A DNA stretch of 64,000 bases from Enterobacter sp. RHBSTW-00175 (GTDB lineage Bacteria; Pseudomonadota; Gammaproteobacteria; Enterobacterales; Enterobacteriaceae), in NCBI RefSeq assembly GCF_013927005.1, contig NZ_CP055930.1, positions 3,100,001 to 3,164,000 on the forward strand. The letters run 5' to 3'. Positions within the stretch are counted from its first letter, which is position 1. Each line of letters opens with the position of its first letter. A program made the translations under genes and the position numbers. The notes beneath the pieces are model-generated. The model searched no databases. It was given only the letters and a program-made list of their open reading frames with translations, and was not told where the DNA came from. Of this stretch, positions 22,973 through 31,680 are shown piece after piece.

Positions 22973-23692
22973 ATGGAAAAACCGTCACGGTTTCTGGCAA
23001 ATTCCAGTACCGCACTCGAGCAATTGCGCGGGCTTATTAACCAGCATGAGTCAACACCAGGCATTCCATTGCCCACTGAACGTGAGCTTTCGGAAACACT
23101 CGGCGTAGGGCGACGTGAAGTGCGCCGTGCGCTGGACGTGCTGGAAGAAGAAGGGCGGATCTGGCGTAAACAGGGCAAAGGCACGTTTATTGGCCCGGCA
23201 GCTCCTGTAGAGCCTTTGGCGCTTCAGGGGCTGGTACAACAGACCAATTTGCTGGAAGTGATGGAAGCTCGTCTGCAACTTGAACCCGGCCTGGCCCGTC
23301 TTGCGGCGCTGCGTGCCACCAGGGAAAACCTCGCGCTGATGCAGCGTATGCTGGAACGCATTAATAAGGTCAGCCCGGATGACCGCGATCTTAATGAACT
23401 GTGGGATAGCGCATTCCATCGCGCAATAGCAGAAGCTGCAGGTAACCGCCTGATGCTGGGGTTATTCGATGCAATTGATGCCGTCAGGCGCGAACCCGGC
23501 TGGCAACATCTGCGCGAATTAGCCCGCACCCCTGAACGCGTTGATAACTACAACGACCATCATCACAAAATCATGTCAGCGATTATCCATCGCCAGCCTA
23601 ACGAAGCCGCTGCCGCGATGCGCGAACACCTGCTCAGCCTGCAAACGGCCCTGATTCAGGCAATTCACCTTGAGGACGATTTCACGCTATGA
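22973..23692 (+). CDS. GntR-family (FadR subfamily) transcriptional regulator
   Basis: A 239-residue regulator. The N-terminal winged helix (about residues 12-75: LRGLINQHESTPG, LPTERELSETLGVGRREVRRALDVLEEEGRIWRKQGKGTFI) is joined to a C-terminal FCD helical domain. FCD metal ligands are suggested by the Asp in NELWDSAFHRAIAEAAGN and the later His residues (DNYNDHHHKI). It is the first gene of the ABC-transporter operon, and its stop overlaps the next start (ATGA). It probably responds to a peptide or organic-acid ligand and controls its own operon. The ligand is unknown. Confidence 0.88.
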   Translation: MEKPSRFLANSSTALEQLRGLINQHESTPGIPLPTERELSETLGVGRREVRRALDVLEEEGRIWRKQGKGTFIGPAAPVEPLALQGLVQQTNLLEVMEARLQLEPGLARLAALRATRENLALMQRMLERINKVSPDDRDLNELWDSAFHRAIAEAAGNRLMLGLFDAIDAVRREPGWQHLRELARTPERVDNYNDHHHKIMSAIIHRQPNEAAAAMREHLLSLQTALIQAIHLEDDFTL

Positions 23693-24702
23693 CAACGATC
23701 CCGTTTAAGGAAGCATCTCCTGTTCTGCGGCTGCAAAACCTCAACGTTAAATTTGCGGGGTCGCCCGTCAGCGTACTTGATGGCATCTCGTTGACCGTAA
23801 AAGCGGGTGAAACGCTGGCGCTGGTAGGGGAATCCGGGTGTGGGAAAAGTATCACCTCGTTGGCGCTGATGGGGTTATTACCCGCCAGCGCACAAATCGT
23901 CAGCGGCGAGATGCAGTTTCGTCGCCATGATCTGCGAAAGCTCTCCCCGCGCGAATACGCCGATCTCCGTGGCAGCGAGCTGGCGATGATTTTTCAGGAA
24001 CCCATGACCTCGCTGAACCCCGCTTTTACCCTGGGTGACCAGCTGAGCGAAGCGGTTATGCGCCATCAGAAAATGACGCGTGCGCAAGCAATGGACGCAG
24101 CGCTGAACATTCTGGAAAAGGTTCAGATCCCGGCGGCAGAGATGCGCCTTAAGGCTTATCCGCACCAGCTTTCTGGCGGGATGCGTCAGCGTGTGATGAT
24201 TGCGATGGCGCTGATTAATCACCCGCGTTTACTGATTGCCGACGAACCGACCACCGCGCTGGATGTGACCATTCAGGCGCAAATCCTCGCATTGCTCAAC
24301 ACATTAAAAGAAGAAACGGGCACGGCGGTGCTGATGATCACTCACGATTTGGGCGTGGTAGCGGAAGTGGCGCAGCAGGTGGCGGTGATGTACGCCGGAC
24401 AAGTGGTGGAGCAGGGGAGCGTAGAGGCGATTTTTGCTGACCCGCAGCACCCGTACACCATCGGACTGATGGGATCTATTCCCTCGCTTGGGGCGCGTAA
24501 AGGCCAGCTTTCTACCATTCCGGGTGCCGTGCCGCTACCCGAATCCATGCCGAAAGGCTGCCGTTTTGCCACCCGTTGTCCTTTTGCGCAGACCCGTTGT
24601 CACGATGAAAAACCACAACTTAACACGTTGGGTGCAGGGCATCAGGTGGCCTGTTTCCGCGTACCGCTGGAACAACATATTGCACTGGGAGAGACAGCAT
24701 GA
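23689..24702 (+). CDS. Peptide/glutathione-type ABC importer ATPase, DppD-like
   Basis: A 337-residue ATPase of the oligopeptide (OPN) family. Walker A is GESGCGKS, signature LSGGMRQR, Walker B LLIADEPTTALDVT, H-loop MITHDLGVV. The C-terminal oligopeptide extension with clustered Cys (GCRFATRCPFAQTRCHDEKP) may hold an Fe-S cluster, as in DppD/OppD. It overlaps its neighbours by four bases on both sides, so it is co-translated with the regulator and the second ATPase. Confidence 0.93.
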   Translation: MTTIPFKEASPVLRLQNLNVKFAGSPVSVLDGISLTVKAGETLALVGESGCGKSITSLALMGLLPASAQIVSGEMQFRRHDLRKLSPREYADLRGSELAMIFQEPMTSLNPAFTLGDQLSEAVMRHQKMTRAQAMDAALNILEKVQIPAAEMRLKAYPHQLSGGMRQRVMIAMALINHPRLLIADEPTTALDVTIQAQILALLNTLKEETGTAVLMITHDLGVVAEVAQQVAVMYAGQVVEQGSVEAIFADPQHPYTIGLMGSIPSLGARKGQLSTIPGAVPLPESMPKGCRFATRCPFAQTRCHDEKPQLNTLGAGHQVACFRVPLEQHIALGETA

Positions 24703-25781
24703 CGACGCCAATTCTTGAAGCCCGTGACCTCAGCAAGCTGTTCCCCGGCCCTAAAAAACTGTTTACTCCGGCGCGTTTTGTCACCGCCGTTGATCGCGTT
24801 TCCCTTTCCGTTATGCCGGGGGAAACACTGGCCATCGTGGGCGAATCCGGCTCCGGGAAATCCACGCTGGGCCGTTTGCTGCTGCGTCTGCTGGCCGCTA
24901 GCGAAGGGCGCGTATTTTATCAGGGCGAGGAGATAACGCACGCGTCTGGCGCGCGCCTTAATCAGCTCCGGCGCGAACTGCAAATTATTTTCCAGGATCC
25001 TTTTGCCTCACTGAACCCACGTATGACGGTCGAGCAGATCGTGGGCGAACCGTTGTGGCTGCATCAGAACATGAAAAAAGCAGACCGCCAGTACCGCGTT
25101 GCCGAGTTGCTTAAAACCGTTGGGCTACCGGCGGCCTGGGCCGGGCGTTATCCGCATGAATTTTCCGGCGGCCAGCGTCAGCGAATTGGCATTGCGCGAG
25201 CGCTGGCATCAGGGCCGAAACTGCTGCTGGGGGATGAGCCCGTCTCCGCGCTGGATGTCTCCGTACAGGCCCAGGTGGTCAACCTGCTGGAAAGTCTTAA
25301 GCACCAGTTGGGGCTGACGATGGTGATTGTCGCTCATGGTCTGGCGGTGATCCGTCATATGAGCGACCGCGTGGCGGTGATGTATCTCGGGCAAATTGTG
25401 GAGCTTGCCACCGTCGATGAAATCTTTGACGCGCCGCTGCACCCCTATACCCAGGCGCTGATTGCCTCAGCCCCGCAAATGCAGCCGGGCACCCAGCGCG
25501 ATACGCCGCTGTTACAAGGGGATTTGCCGAACCCGTCAAACCCGCCTTCCGGGTGTCGTTTCCATACCCGTTGCCCGTATGTCACCGATGAATGCCGCCA
25601 GGTTGAGCCGATTAACCAGGTGCTTGAAGGCGGGCGTCAGGTTGCCTGTCATCGCTGGCAGGACATTAATCGCGATCGCAGTGTTATTCAGATAGCACCG
25701 CCATCCGCAGCATTTTTGCGCCGCCGCGCGCTGTTTGAACACGCGGCATCTCACTCCTCCCTTCCTTCAAGGAACTCATGA
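24699..25781 (+). CDS. Peptide/glutathione-type ABC importer ATPase, DppF-like
   Basis: A 360-residue partner ATPase. Walker A is GESGSGKST, signature FSGGQRQR, Walker B LLLGDEPVSALDVS. The Cys-rich C-terminal motif is GCRFHTRCPYVTDECRQ. A further tail of about 35 residues after VACHRWQDI has no evident domain and is longer than in DppF. In place of the usual VTHD, the H-loop region reads VIVAHGLAVI; the His is present, but the following Asp is Gly. Confidence 0.92.
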   Translation: MTTPILEARDLSKLFPGPKKLFTPARFVTAVDRVSLSVMPGETLAIVGESGSGKSTLGRLLLRLLAASEGRVFYQGEEITHASGARLNQLRRELQIIFQDPFASLNPRMTVEQIVGEPLWLHQNMKKADRQYRVAELLKTVGLPAAWAGRYPHEFSGGQRQRIGIARALASGPKLLLGDEPVSALDVSVQAQVVNLLESLKHQLGLTMVIVAHGLAVIRHMSDRVAVMYLGQIVELATVDEIFDAPLHPYTQALIASAPQMQPGTQRDTPLLQGDLPNPSNPPSGCRFHTRCPYVTDECRQVEPINQVLEGGRQVACHRWQDINRDRSVIQIAPPSAAFLRRRALFEHAASHSSLPSRNS

Positions 25782-27298
25782 TAATGACAATGCGTAATTC
25801 TCTTTTGACCGTACTGGGAAGTGTAATGTTGCTTGGTGCGGCGCTGCCCGCCCATTCAGAAAGTGTGCTGCGAATTGGTCTGGGGGCAGACCCGGACATG
25901 CTCGACCCGCATCTGGCGCGCACCTACTATGGCCGCTTTGTTTTCGCATCATTGTGCGACAGGCTGGTGGACGTTGACGAACACCTGAAAGTGGTGCCGG
26001 GTCTGGCGAAGGACTGGGCCTGGAGTGACGACGGGAAAACCCTGACCATGAATCTGCGTGAAGGGGTGACCTTCCACGATGGTGAAAAATTCGATGCCGC
26101 CGCGGCGAAATATAACCTCGAACGCGCCCTGACATTAAAAGGCTCCCTGCGTAAAAGCGAGATCTCTTCTGTTGAGTCGATTGACGTCACCGGCCCAATG
26201 CAAATCGCCCTGCATCTGAAAAACCCTGATGCCGCGCTGTTAATGCAGCTCACCGATCGTGCCGGCGCGATGATGGCACCAGAAGCGGCGAAAAAACCTG
26301 ATTTTGCTGCCCATCCGGTCTGTTCCGGCCCGTATAAATTCGAGAGCCGCGTGTCACAGGACCGCATCGTGCTGACGCGTTTTGATAACTACTGGAATAA
26401 AGACGCTTACCACTTCGATAAGATAATTTATCTGCCGATCCCGGACGCCTCTGTACGTCTGGCCAACCTGCGTGCAGGCGATCTTGATCTGACCGAAGGC
26501 ATTGCGGCGAGCGATGTTAAAACCGTGGAAGCCGACAGCAAGCTGACGCTGGCGAAGGTCACCGGTCTGGGTTATCAGGGCATTACCTTCAACATTAATA
26601 ACGGCAAAGTCCCGGCGAACGATCCGTTCAAGGATGCCCGCGTGCGCGAGGCGTTCTCACAGGCTATCGACCGTGATGCCATCAATCAGGTGGTGTTCGA
26701 AGGGCTGTACACGCCAGCAAACCAGGCGTTTTCAACGGTAAGCCCGTATCACGTCAACCTGCCGGTACCACCGCGCGACGTCGACAAAGCGAAAGCGCTG
26801 TTGAAAGCGGCGGGCGTGGCAACACCGCTGACCGTAAACCTTCTGGTACCAAACAACCCGACCTCTCAGCAGGTAGGGCAGGTGCTTCAGGCGATGGTGG
26901 CGGAAGCTGGCTTTAACCTCAATCTGCAAATGACCGAATTCGCTACGCTGCTCGATCGCCAGCAAAGCGGTGATTATCAGCTGAGTTTCTCCGGCTGGTC
27001 TGGTCGCCCCGATCCGGATGGCAGCATCTTTGGCTTCATTAACAGCAAAGGCACCTTAAACGATGGCCGTTACAGCAATGCGCAGGTGGATGAATGGTTA
27101 ACTCAGGCGCGTCTGAACACCGATCAGGCCGCACGCCAGCCGCTGTACGACAAAGTAGTGAAGCAACTGCAAACCGACATGCCTATCGCTTACCTCTACT
27201 TTGAGCCGCGTATTTTTGGCCTGAACAAAAGCGTGCAGGGCTTTAAACCTTATCCGGACGGCATTGTGCGTCTTGCCGGTCTGACGCTGGCGAAATAA
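25778..27298 (+). CDS. Periplasmic solute-binding protein, family 5 (peptide type)
   Basis: A 506-residue extracytoplasmic receptor. The Sec signal (MRNSLLTVLGSVMLLGAALPAHS) precedes the mature start ESVLRIGLGADPDMLDPH. The SBP_bac_5 fold is shown by VPGLAKDWAWSDDGKTLTMNLREGVTFHDG and by RVREAFSQAIDRDAINQVV. It is most like receptors for peptides or glutathione (DppA/GsiB group). The ATG at 25778 overlaps the preceding stop; an ATG two codons on is equally possible. With the gamma-glutamyltransferase downstream, gamma-glutamyl peptides are a reasonable guess as ligand. Confidence 0.93.
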   Translation: MIMTMRNSLLTVLGSVMLLGAALPAHSESVLRIGLGADPDMLDPHLARTYYGRFVFASLCDRLVDVDEHLKVVPGLAKDWAWSDDGKTLTMNLREGVTFHDGEKFDAAAAKYNLERALTLKGSLRKSEISSVESIDVTGPMQIALHLKNPDAALLMQLTDRAGAMMAPEAAKKPDFAAHPVCSGPYKFESRVSQDRIVLTRFDNYWNKDAYHFDKIIYLPIPDASVRLANLRAGDLDLTEGIAASDVKTVEADSKLTLAKVTGLGYQGITFNINNGKVPANDPFKDARVREAFSQAIDRDAINQVVFEGLYTPANQAFSTVSPYHVNLPVPPRDVDKAKALLKAAGVATPLTVNLLVPNNPTSQQVGQVLQAMVAEAGFNLNLQMTEFATLLDRQQSGDYQLSFSGWSGRPDPDGSIFGFINSKGTLNDGRYSNAQVDEWLTQARLNTDQAARQPLYDKVVKQLQTDMPIAYLYFEPRIFGLNKSVQGFKPYPDGIVRLAGLTLAK

Positions 27299-27319
27299 AT
27301 AAGTCCCTGAGGAGAAACC

Positions 27320-28261
27320 ATGCTTGAACTGATTTGCAAACGTCTGCTGCTGGCCATCCCGACTCTGCTACTGGTGAGCATGATGGTGTTTGGTCTGCAA
27401 AAGCTGCTGCCAGGCGACCCGCTGATTGCGATGGCCGGGGAGGAGCGCGATCCGGCGGTGATTGCGCAGTTGCGCGCTGAATTAAACCTGGATGCGCCCA
27501 TTCCTGTGCAGTACTTCCACTGGCTGACGCGCGCGCTCCAGGGCGATCTTGGTGTCTCCTTACGTACTCACGAACCGGTCACACAACTGATTGCCAGCAA
27601 ACTGCCGGTGACGCTGGAGCTGTCGCTGCTGGCGATGATCATTGCGCTGGTGTTCGGTATCGGGATGGGGATCCTTGCGGCGGTCAATAAAAACAGCTGG
27701 GTGGATCATGGCGCGAACTTTGTGGCGATCTCGGGGATCTCAATACCGCACTTCTGGCTTGGGATCCTGCTGATCCTGGTGTTCTCGGTCAATCTGCAAT
27801 GGCTGCCTGCCTCGGGGTTTGTGCCGTTCAGTGAAGATCCGCTCCAGAACCTGCGCACGCTGCTGCTGCCGGCATCGGTCCTTGGGACGGGGCTGGCGGC
27901 CACGCTGATGCGCCATACCCGCGCGTCGATGATTGCGGTGCTGAAAGCGGACTACATCCGTACCGCCCGGGCAAAGGGGTTGCTGCCGAAAGCGGTAATT
28001 TTAAAGCACGCATTTCGCAATGCGCTGGTTCCGGTTATCACCCTCACCACGCTGTTGTTTGGCGAGCTGTTGGGCGGCGCGGTGCTGACCGAGCAGGTCT
28101 TCACCATTCCTGGCTTTGGCAAGATGATCGTCGATTCTGTCTTTAACCGCGATTATGCCGTGGTGCAGGGCGTGGTACTGATCGTGGCGATCGGCTTCCT
28201 GCTGCTGAACCTGCTGGCCGACGTGCTGTATGTCCTTATCAACCCGAAAATGCGAGGTTAA
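27320..28261 (+). CDS. Peptide-type ABC importer permease, DppB-like
   Basis: A 313-residue inner-membrane permease with six hydrophobic segments. The N-terminus (MLELICKRLLLAIPTLLLVSMMVFGL) is typical of the family, and the EAA loop is DYIRTARAKGLLPKAVILKHAFRNAL. A GAGGAG lies before the ATG. Its C-terminus is the conserved DVLYVLINPKMRG. Pairs with the next gene. Confidence 0.94.
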   Translation: MLELICKRLLLAIPTLLLVSMMVFGLQKLLPGDPLIAMAGEERDPAVIAQLRAELNLDAPIPVQYFHWLTRALQGDLGVSLRTHEPVTQLIASKLPVTLELSLLAMIIALVFGIGMGILAAVNKNSWVDHGANFVAISGISIPHFWLGILLILVFSVNLQWLPASGFVPFSEDPLQNLRTLLLPASVLGTGLAATLMRHTRASMIAVLKADYIRTARAKGLLPKAVILKHAFRNALVPVITLTTLLFGELLGGAVLTEQVFTIPGFGKMIVDSVFNRDYAVVQGVVLIVAIGFLLLNLLADVLYVLINPKMRG

Positions 28262-29140
28262 ATGATGGCGGAACTGACGACTCAAACCGTTGCGCCTGCA
28301 CTTCCGCGCGCACAGAACCGGGTACTGAAAAAATTCCTCGCCAACAAAAGTGCGGTGATTGGCGCGGTGATTGTGGGCTTCTTCGTTTTGCTGGCGCTGC
28401 TCGCGCCCTGGATAGCCCCATTTGACCCGGTCAAAGCTAACTTTCTGGCGGTGCGTAAAGCCCCTTCGGCCATGTACTGGTTTGGCACTGACGAACTGGG
28501 GCGCGATATTCTGTCGCGCATTGTCTGGGGGGCGAGAACCTCACTGATGGCCGGATGTATGTCGGTAGTGATTGCCGTTGTCATCGGCGTGCCGCTGGGG
28601 CTGGTGGCGGGCTACTTCCAGAAAATGTGGGATGGCGTGATCTCGCGCTTTATTGAAGCGCTGCTGGCCTGTCCATTCCTGATTATGGCGATCGCGCTGG
28701 GGGCATTTTTAGGGCCAAGCCTGACCAACGCCATGATCGCCATCGGTCTTTCCGCGATGCCTATCTTCGCTCGTCTGACGCGTGGCCAGGTGATTGCCAT
28801 TCGCAATGAAGAGTACATCGACGGTGCGCGGGCGATTGGCCTGCCGGATCGCTGGATCATTGTGAAATACGTTCTGCCTAACGTGATGTCACCGATTCTG
28901 GTGCAGGCCACGCTGGCGATCGCCTCGGCGATTATCGCAGAAGCCAGTCTCTCATTTTTAGGGCTCGGCCAGCAGCCGCCGAACCCGTCCTGGGGCTCCA
29001 TGCTTAATACCGCGAAGGGGTTCCTTGAGCAGGCCCCGTGGATGTCTGTTTTCCCCGGTATCGCGATTTTCCTTGCGGTACAGGGCTTTAATTTACTCGG
29101 TGACGGGCTGCGCGATGCGCTCGATCCGCGCCACGACTAA
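28262..29140 (+). CDS. Peptide-type ABC importer permease, DppC-like
   Basis: A 292-residue permease. An N-terminal cytoplasmic stretch is followed by LANKSAVIGAVIVGFFVLLALLAPWIAPFDP, the OppC/DppC N-domain. FGTDELGRDILSRIVWGARTSL is the family signature, and the EAA loop is EEYIDGARAIGLPDRWIIVKYVLPNVMSP. The start abuts the previous stop; a second ATG lies one codon on. It completes the transporter (two ATPases, two permeases, one receptor). Confidence 0.94.
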   Translation: MMAELTTQTVAPALPRAQNRVLKKFLANKSAVIGAVIVGFFVLLALLAPWIAPFDPVKANFLAVRKAPSAMYWFGTDELGRDILSRIVWGARTSLMAGCMSVVIAVVIGVPLGLVAGYFQKMWDGVISRFIEALLACPFLIMAIALGAFLGPSLTNAMIAIGLSAMPIFARLTRGQVIAIRNEEYIDGARAIGLPDRWIIVKYVLPNVMSPILVQATLAIASAIIAEASLSFLGLGQQPPNPSWGSMLNTAKGFLEQAPWMSVFPGIAIFLAVQGFNLLGDGLRDALDPRHD

Positions 29141-29146
29141 GGAGTC

Positions 29147-30751
29147 ATGATGACCAAAGCGCTTGATTTTACTTCCGGTTACGATTCACGACGCCCCCCG
29201 ATGATGGGCCACAACGCCGTGGCAACTTCGCAGCCGCTGGCGGCGCAGGCGGGGATGCGGATGCTGCAACTGGGCGGTAACGCCGTTGATGCCGCGATTG
29301 CCACTGCGATGGCGCTGACGGTGGTCGAACCCACCGGGAATGGTATTGGCAGCGATGCGTTTGCCATCGTCTGGGACGGGGAAAAACTTCACGGTCTTAA
29401 TGCATCTGGTCGTTCACCTGCCAGCTGGCACGCGGATATGTTTGCCGGTAAAACGGCAGTGCCGGAAATTGGCTGGGAGGCCGTGACCGTTCCGGGCGCG
29501 GTATCGGGTTGGGTCGCACTGGCGGAACGTTTTGGCACATTGCCGCTCACAACGCTGGCTCAGCCCGCAATTGAGTATGCGCGTAACGGTTTCCCGGTGT
29601 CGCCGCTGATTGGTCATCTGTGGCAGCGTGGCTACAACAAGCTGAAAGACCAGCCGGGCTTTAGTGCGTGTTTCGCCCCGGAAGGACGTGCTCCGCGTAT
29701 TGGCGAAATCTTCCGTAACCCGGCGCAAGCAAACTCGCTGGAGCTGATTGCCAAAACCAACGGTGAAGCGTTTTATCGTGGCGAGCTGGCGCAGAAAATT
29801 GCCGCCTTCGCCAAAGAACATGGCGCACATCTTACGGCTGATGATCTGGCAAACCATCGCGTAGACTGGGTTGAGCTGTTGTCGCGCGATTTTGCGGGCG
29901 GCTCGGTGCAGGAGTTGCCGCCAAACGGGCAGGGGATCGCCACGCTGATTGCGCTCGGCATCCTGGAGCAGTGCGGTATCGAAAAACATCACCCGGATTC
30001 CGTGCAGGCGCTGCACTTGTCCATCGAAGCAATGAAACTGGCGCTGGCCGATCTCGACCGCTACGTGGCGGATGAAGAGCATATGGAGTTCGCCGCTAAA
30101 GAGTTACTGAGCGATGCCTACCTGAAATCGCGTGCTGCGCTGATTGACCAGGATAAAGCCTCTGACTTCACCTACGGTTCCCCAACCCAAAGCGGGACGG
30201 TTTATCTCACCGCAGCGGATTCCAGCGGCATGATGATCTCCTTTATTCAGTCAAACTTTATGGGCTTTGGCTCCGGCGTGGTGGTTCCCGATACCGGGAT
30301 CAGCCTGCAAAACCGTGGCTGCGGTTTTGTGCTGGATCCAAATCACCCGAACGCGCTGGCAGGCAACAAACGCCCGTTCCACACCATCATTCCGGGCTTT
30401 GCGATGGACGGGAACGGCAAGCCGCTAATGTCATTCGGCGTGATGGGCGGGCCAATGCAGGCGCAGGGGCACATGCAAATGGCGTTGCGTATTATGCTGC
30501 ACGGGCAAAACCCGCAGGCGGCAATCGACGCGCCGCGCTGGCGCGTGGTGCAGGGCAGAGAGGTTATTGTTGAGTCGACGTTTGACCGCAATACCATTGC
30601 GGCGCTGCGCGAGCGCGGGCATCAGATTGTTGTGGAAGACCCACTTCAGGATTACAACTTTGGTGGCGCGCAGGTGATTTACCGTCTGCCGGAAGGGCAC
30701 TACGTAGCCGCGACGGAAAGCCGCAAAGACGGGCAGGCGTTGGTCAGCTAA
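29147..30751 (+). CDS. Gamma-glutamyltransferase-like Ntn hydrolase, cytoplasmic
   Basis: A 534-residue protein of the gamma-glutamyltranspeptidase family. Family marks are HNAVATSQPLAAQAGMRMLQLGGNAVDAAIA at the N-terminus and the autoprocessing site before the nucleophile, SGTVYLTAADSSG, where Thr351 is the likely catalytic residue of the small subunit. The substrate-pocket block is GVMGGPMQAQGHMQ. Unlike periplasmic Ggt it has no signal peptide, so it should act in the cytosol on imported gamma-glutamyl compounds. It is the last gene of the operon, 6 bases after the permease. It could alternatively be an amidase or acylase of the same fold. Confidence 0.88.
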   Translation: MMTKALDFTSGYDSRRPPMMGHNAVATSQPLAAQAGMRMLQLGGNAVDAAIATAMALTVVEPTGNGIGSDAFAIVWDGEKLHGLNASGRSPASWHADMFAGKTAVPEIGWEAVTVPGAVSGWVALAERFGTLPLTTLAQPAIEYARNGFPVSPLIGHLWQRGYNKLKDQPGFSACFAPEGRAPRIGEIFRNPAQANSLELIAKTNGEAFYRGELAQKIAAFAKEHGAHLTADDLANHRVDWVELLSRDFAGGSVQELPPNGQGIATLIALGILEQCGIEKHHPDSVQALHLSIEAMKLALADLDRYVADEEHMEFAAKELLSDAYLKSRAALIDQDKASDFTYGSPTQSGTVYLTAADSSGMMISFIQSNFMGFGSGVVVPDTGISLQNRGCGFVLDPNHPNALAGNKRPFHTIIPGFAMDGNGKPLMSFGVMGGPMQAQGHMQMALRIMLHGQNPQAAIDAPRWRVVQGREVIVESTFDRNTIAALRERGHQIVVEDPLQDYNFGGAQVIYRLPEGHYVAATESRKDGQALVS

Positions 30752-30757
30752 TGATTT

Positions 30758-30799
30758 TCCACCCTCTCCCTTTGGGAGAGGGCTGGGGTGAGGGGAAGC
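30758..30799. repeat. Intergenic palindromic repeat (copy 1)
   Basis: CCCTCTCCC, a TTT loop and GGGAGAGGG are followed by CTGGGGTGAGGGG. The same unit occurs split by the insertion sequence at 44021/45345, and in degenerate form at 49340-49372. It sits between the convergent GGT gene and yafV, where it could act as a bidirectional terminator. Confidence 0.8.
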
Positions 30800-30801
30800 A
30801 T

Positions 30802-31572
30802 TCACCCAATGCTAAACGGATCTGCATCCTGCCACGCCGGAAACTTATCCCGATACTCTTTCAGCGCCGTCATCGAAATTTCAGCATCAATACGCGTTGC
30901 CTGATGCGGCTCGGCGGTGGCAATAATCTCACCCTGTGGATTAATGACCCGGCTGTCGCCCCGGTAGTGATGCCCGTTGCCGTCGGTGCCCACACGGTTA
31001 CAGCCAACGACATAAGCCTGATTTTCAATCGCGCGCGCCACCAGCAGCGACTGCCAGTGCAGGGAGCGCGGTGCAGGCCAGTTGGCAACATACAGCGCCA
31101 CGTCATAATCATTACGGTTACGCGACCAGACCGGGAAACGCAGGTCGTAGCAAACCAGCGGCAGAATGCGCCAGCCGCGCCACTCAAACACCACGCGCTC
31201 ATTACCCGCTTCGTAGTGATGATGTTCATCCGCCATGCGGAACAGGTGGCGTTTATCGTAAAAATGCACGTTGCCTTCCGGCTCGACCAGCAGGAAGCGG
31301 TTCACCGGCCCGCGATCGGTTTGCAGTGCGGCACTGCCGGCAATCAGGGCGTTGGTTTGTTGCGCTTTGGCGTGCATCCAGGCAACCACGTCGTCTTGTG
31401 GCATTGACTGTTTTGCCGCTTCCATCGCGAAGCCGGTGGTGAACATCTCTGGCAGGACAATGACATCGCGCCCGGTAATACCTTCCAGTTGACGATCAAA
31501 GTGACGCAGGTTGGCAGGGCCATCCATCCACACTAAAGGTTGCTGCAAAATCGAAATCTTCAGACCAGGCAC
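30802..31572 (-). CDS. yafV: Omega-amidase YafV (nitrilase superfamily)
   Basis: A 256-residue nitrilase-fold amidase that hydrolyses 2-oxoglutaramate and related omega-amides in nitrogen salvage or metabolite repair. The catalytic triad is visible as Glu42 (VLPEMFTTGF), Lys107 (YDKRHLF) and Cys141 (PLVCYDLRFP). The start MPGLKISILQQP matches E. coli YafV. It is transcribed after fadE, separated by a terminator. Its nitrogen role fits the neighbouring gamma-glutamyl operon, though they are convergent. Confidence 0.93.
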   Translation of the reverse strand: MPGLKISILQQPLVWMDGPANLRHFDRQLEGITGRDVIVLPEMFTTGFAMEAAKQSMPQDDVVAWMHAKAQQTNALIAGSAALQTDRGPVNRFLLVEPEGNVHFYDKRHLFRMADEHHHYEAGNERVVFEWRGWRILPLVCYDLRFPVWSRNRNDYDVALYVANWPAPRSLHWQSLLVARAIENQAYVVGCNRVGTDGNGHHYRGDSRVINPQGEIIATAEPHQATRIDAEISMTALKEYRDKFPAWQDADPFSIG

Positions 31573-31636
31573 AATTCAGACTCCTCAAACGACTGCTTTT
31601 TGACACTGTAGCACGACACTACGAGAAAATGTGGCA

Positions 31637-31664
31637 ATAAAAAACCCCGCACGCGGCGGGGTTT
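31637..31664 (-). terminator. Terminator of fadE
   Basis: On the minus strand AACCCCGC, CGCGT and GCGGGGTT are followed by TTTTATT, 17 bases after the fadE stop. Confidence 0.9.
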
Positions 31665-31680
31665 GTCAGCACGAAACGGG

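Noticed and set aside
29414..30082. A 222-codon minus-strand frame in the gamma-glutamyltransferase gene
   Set aside because: Composition is typical of antisense reading (rich in Arg, His and Gln); no domain, and the sense gene is complete.
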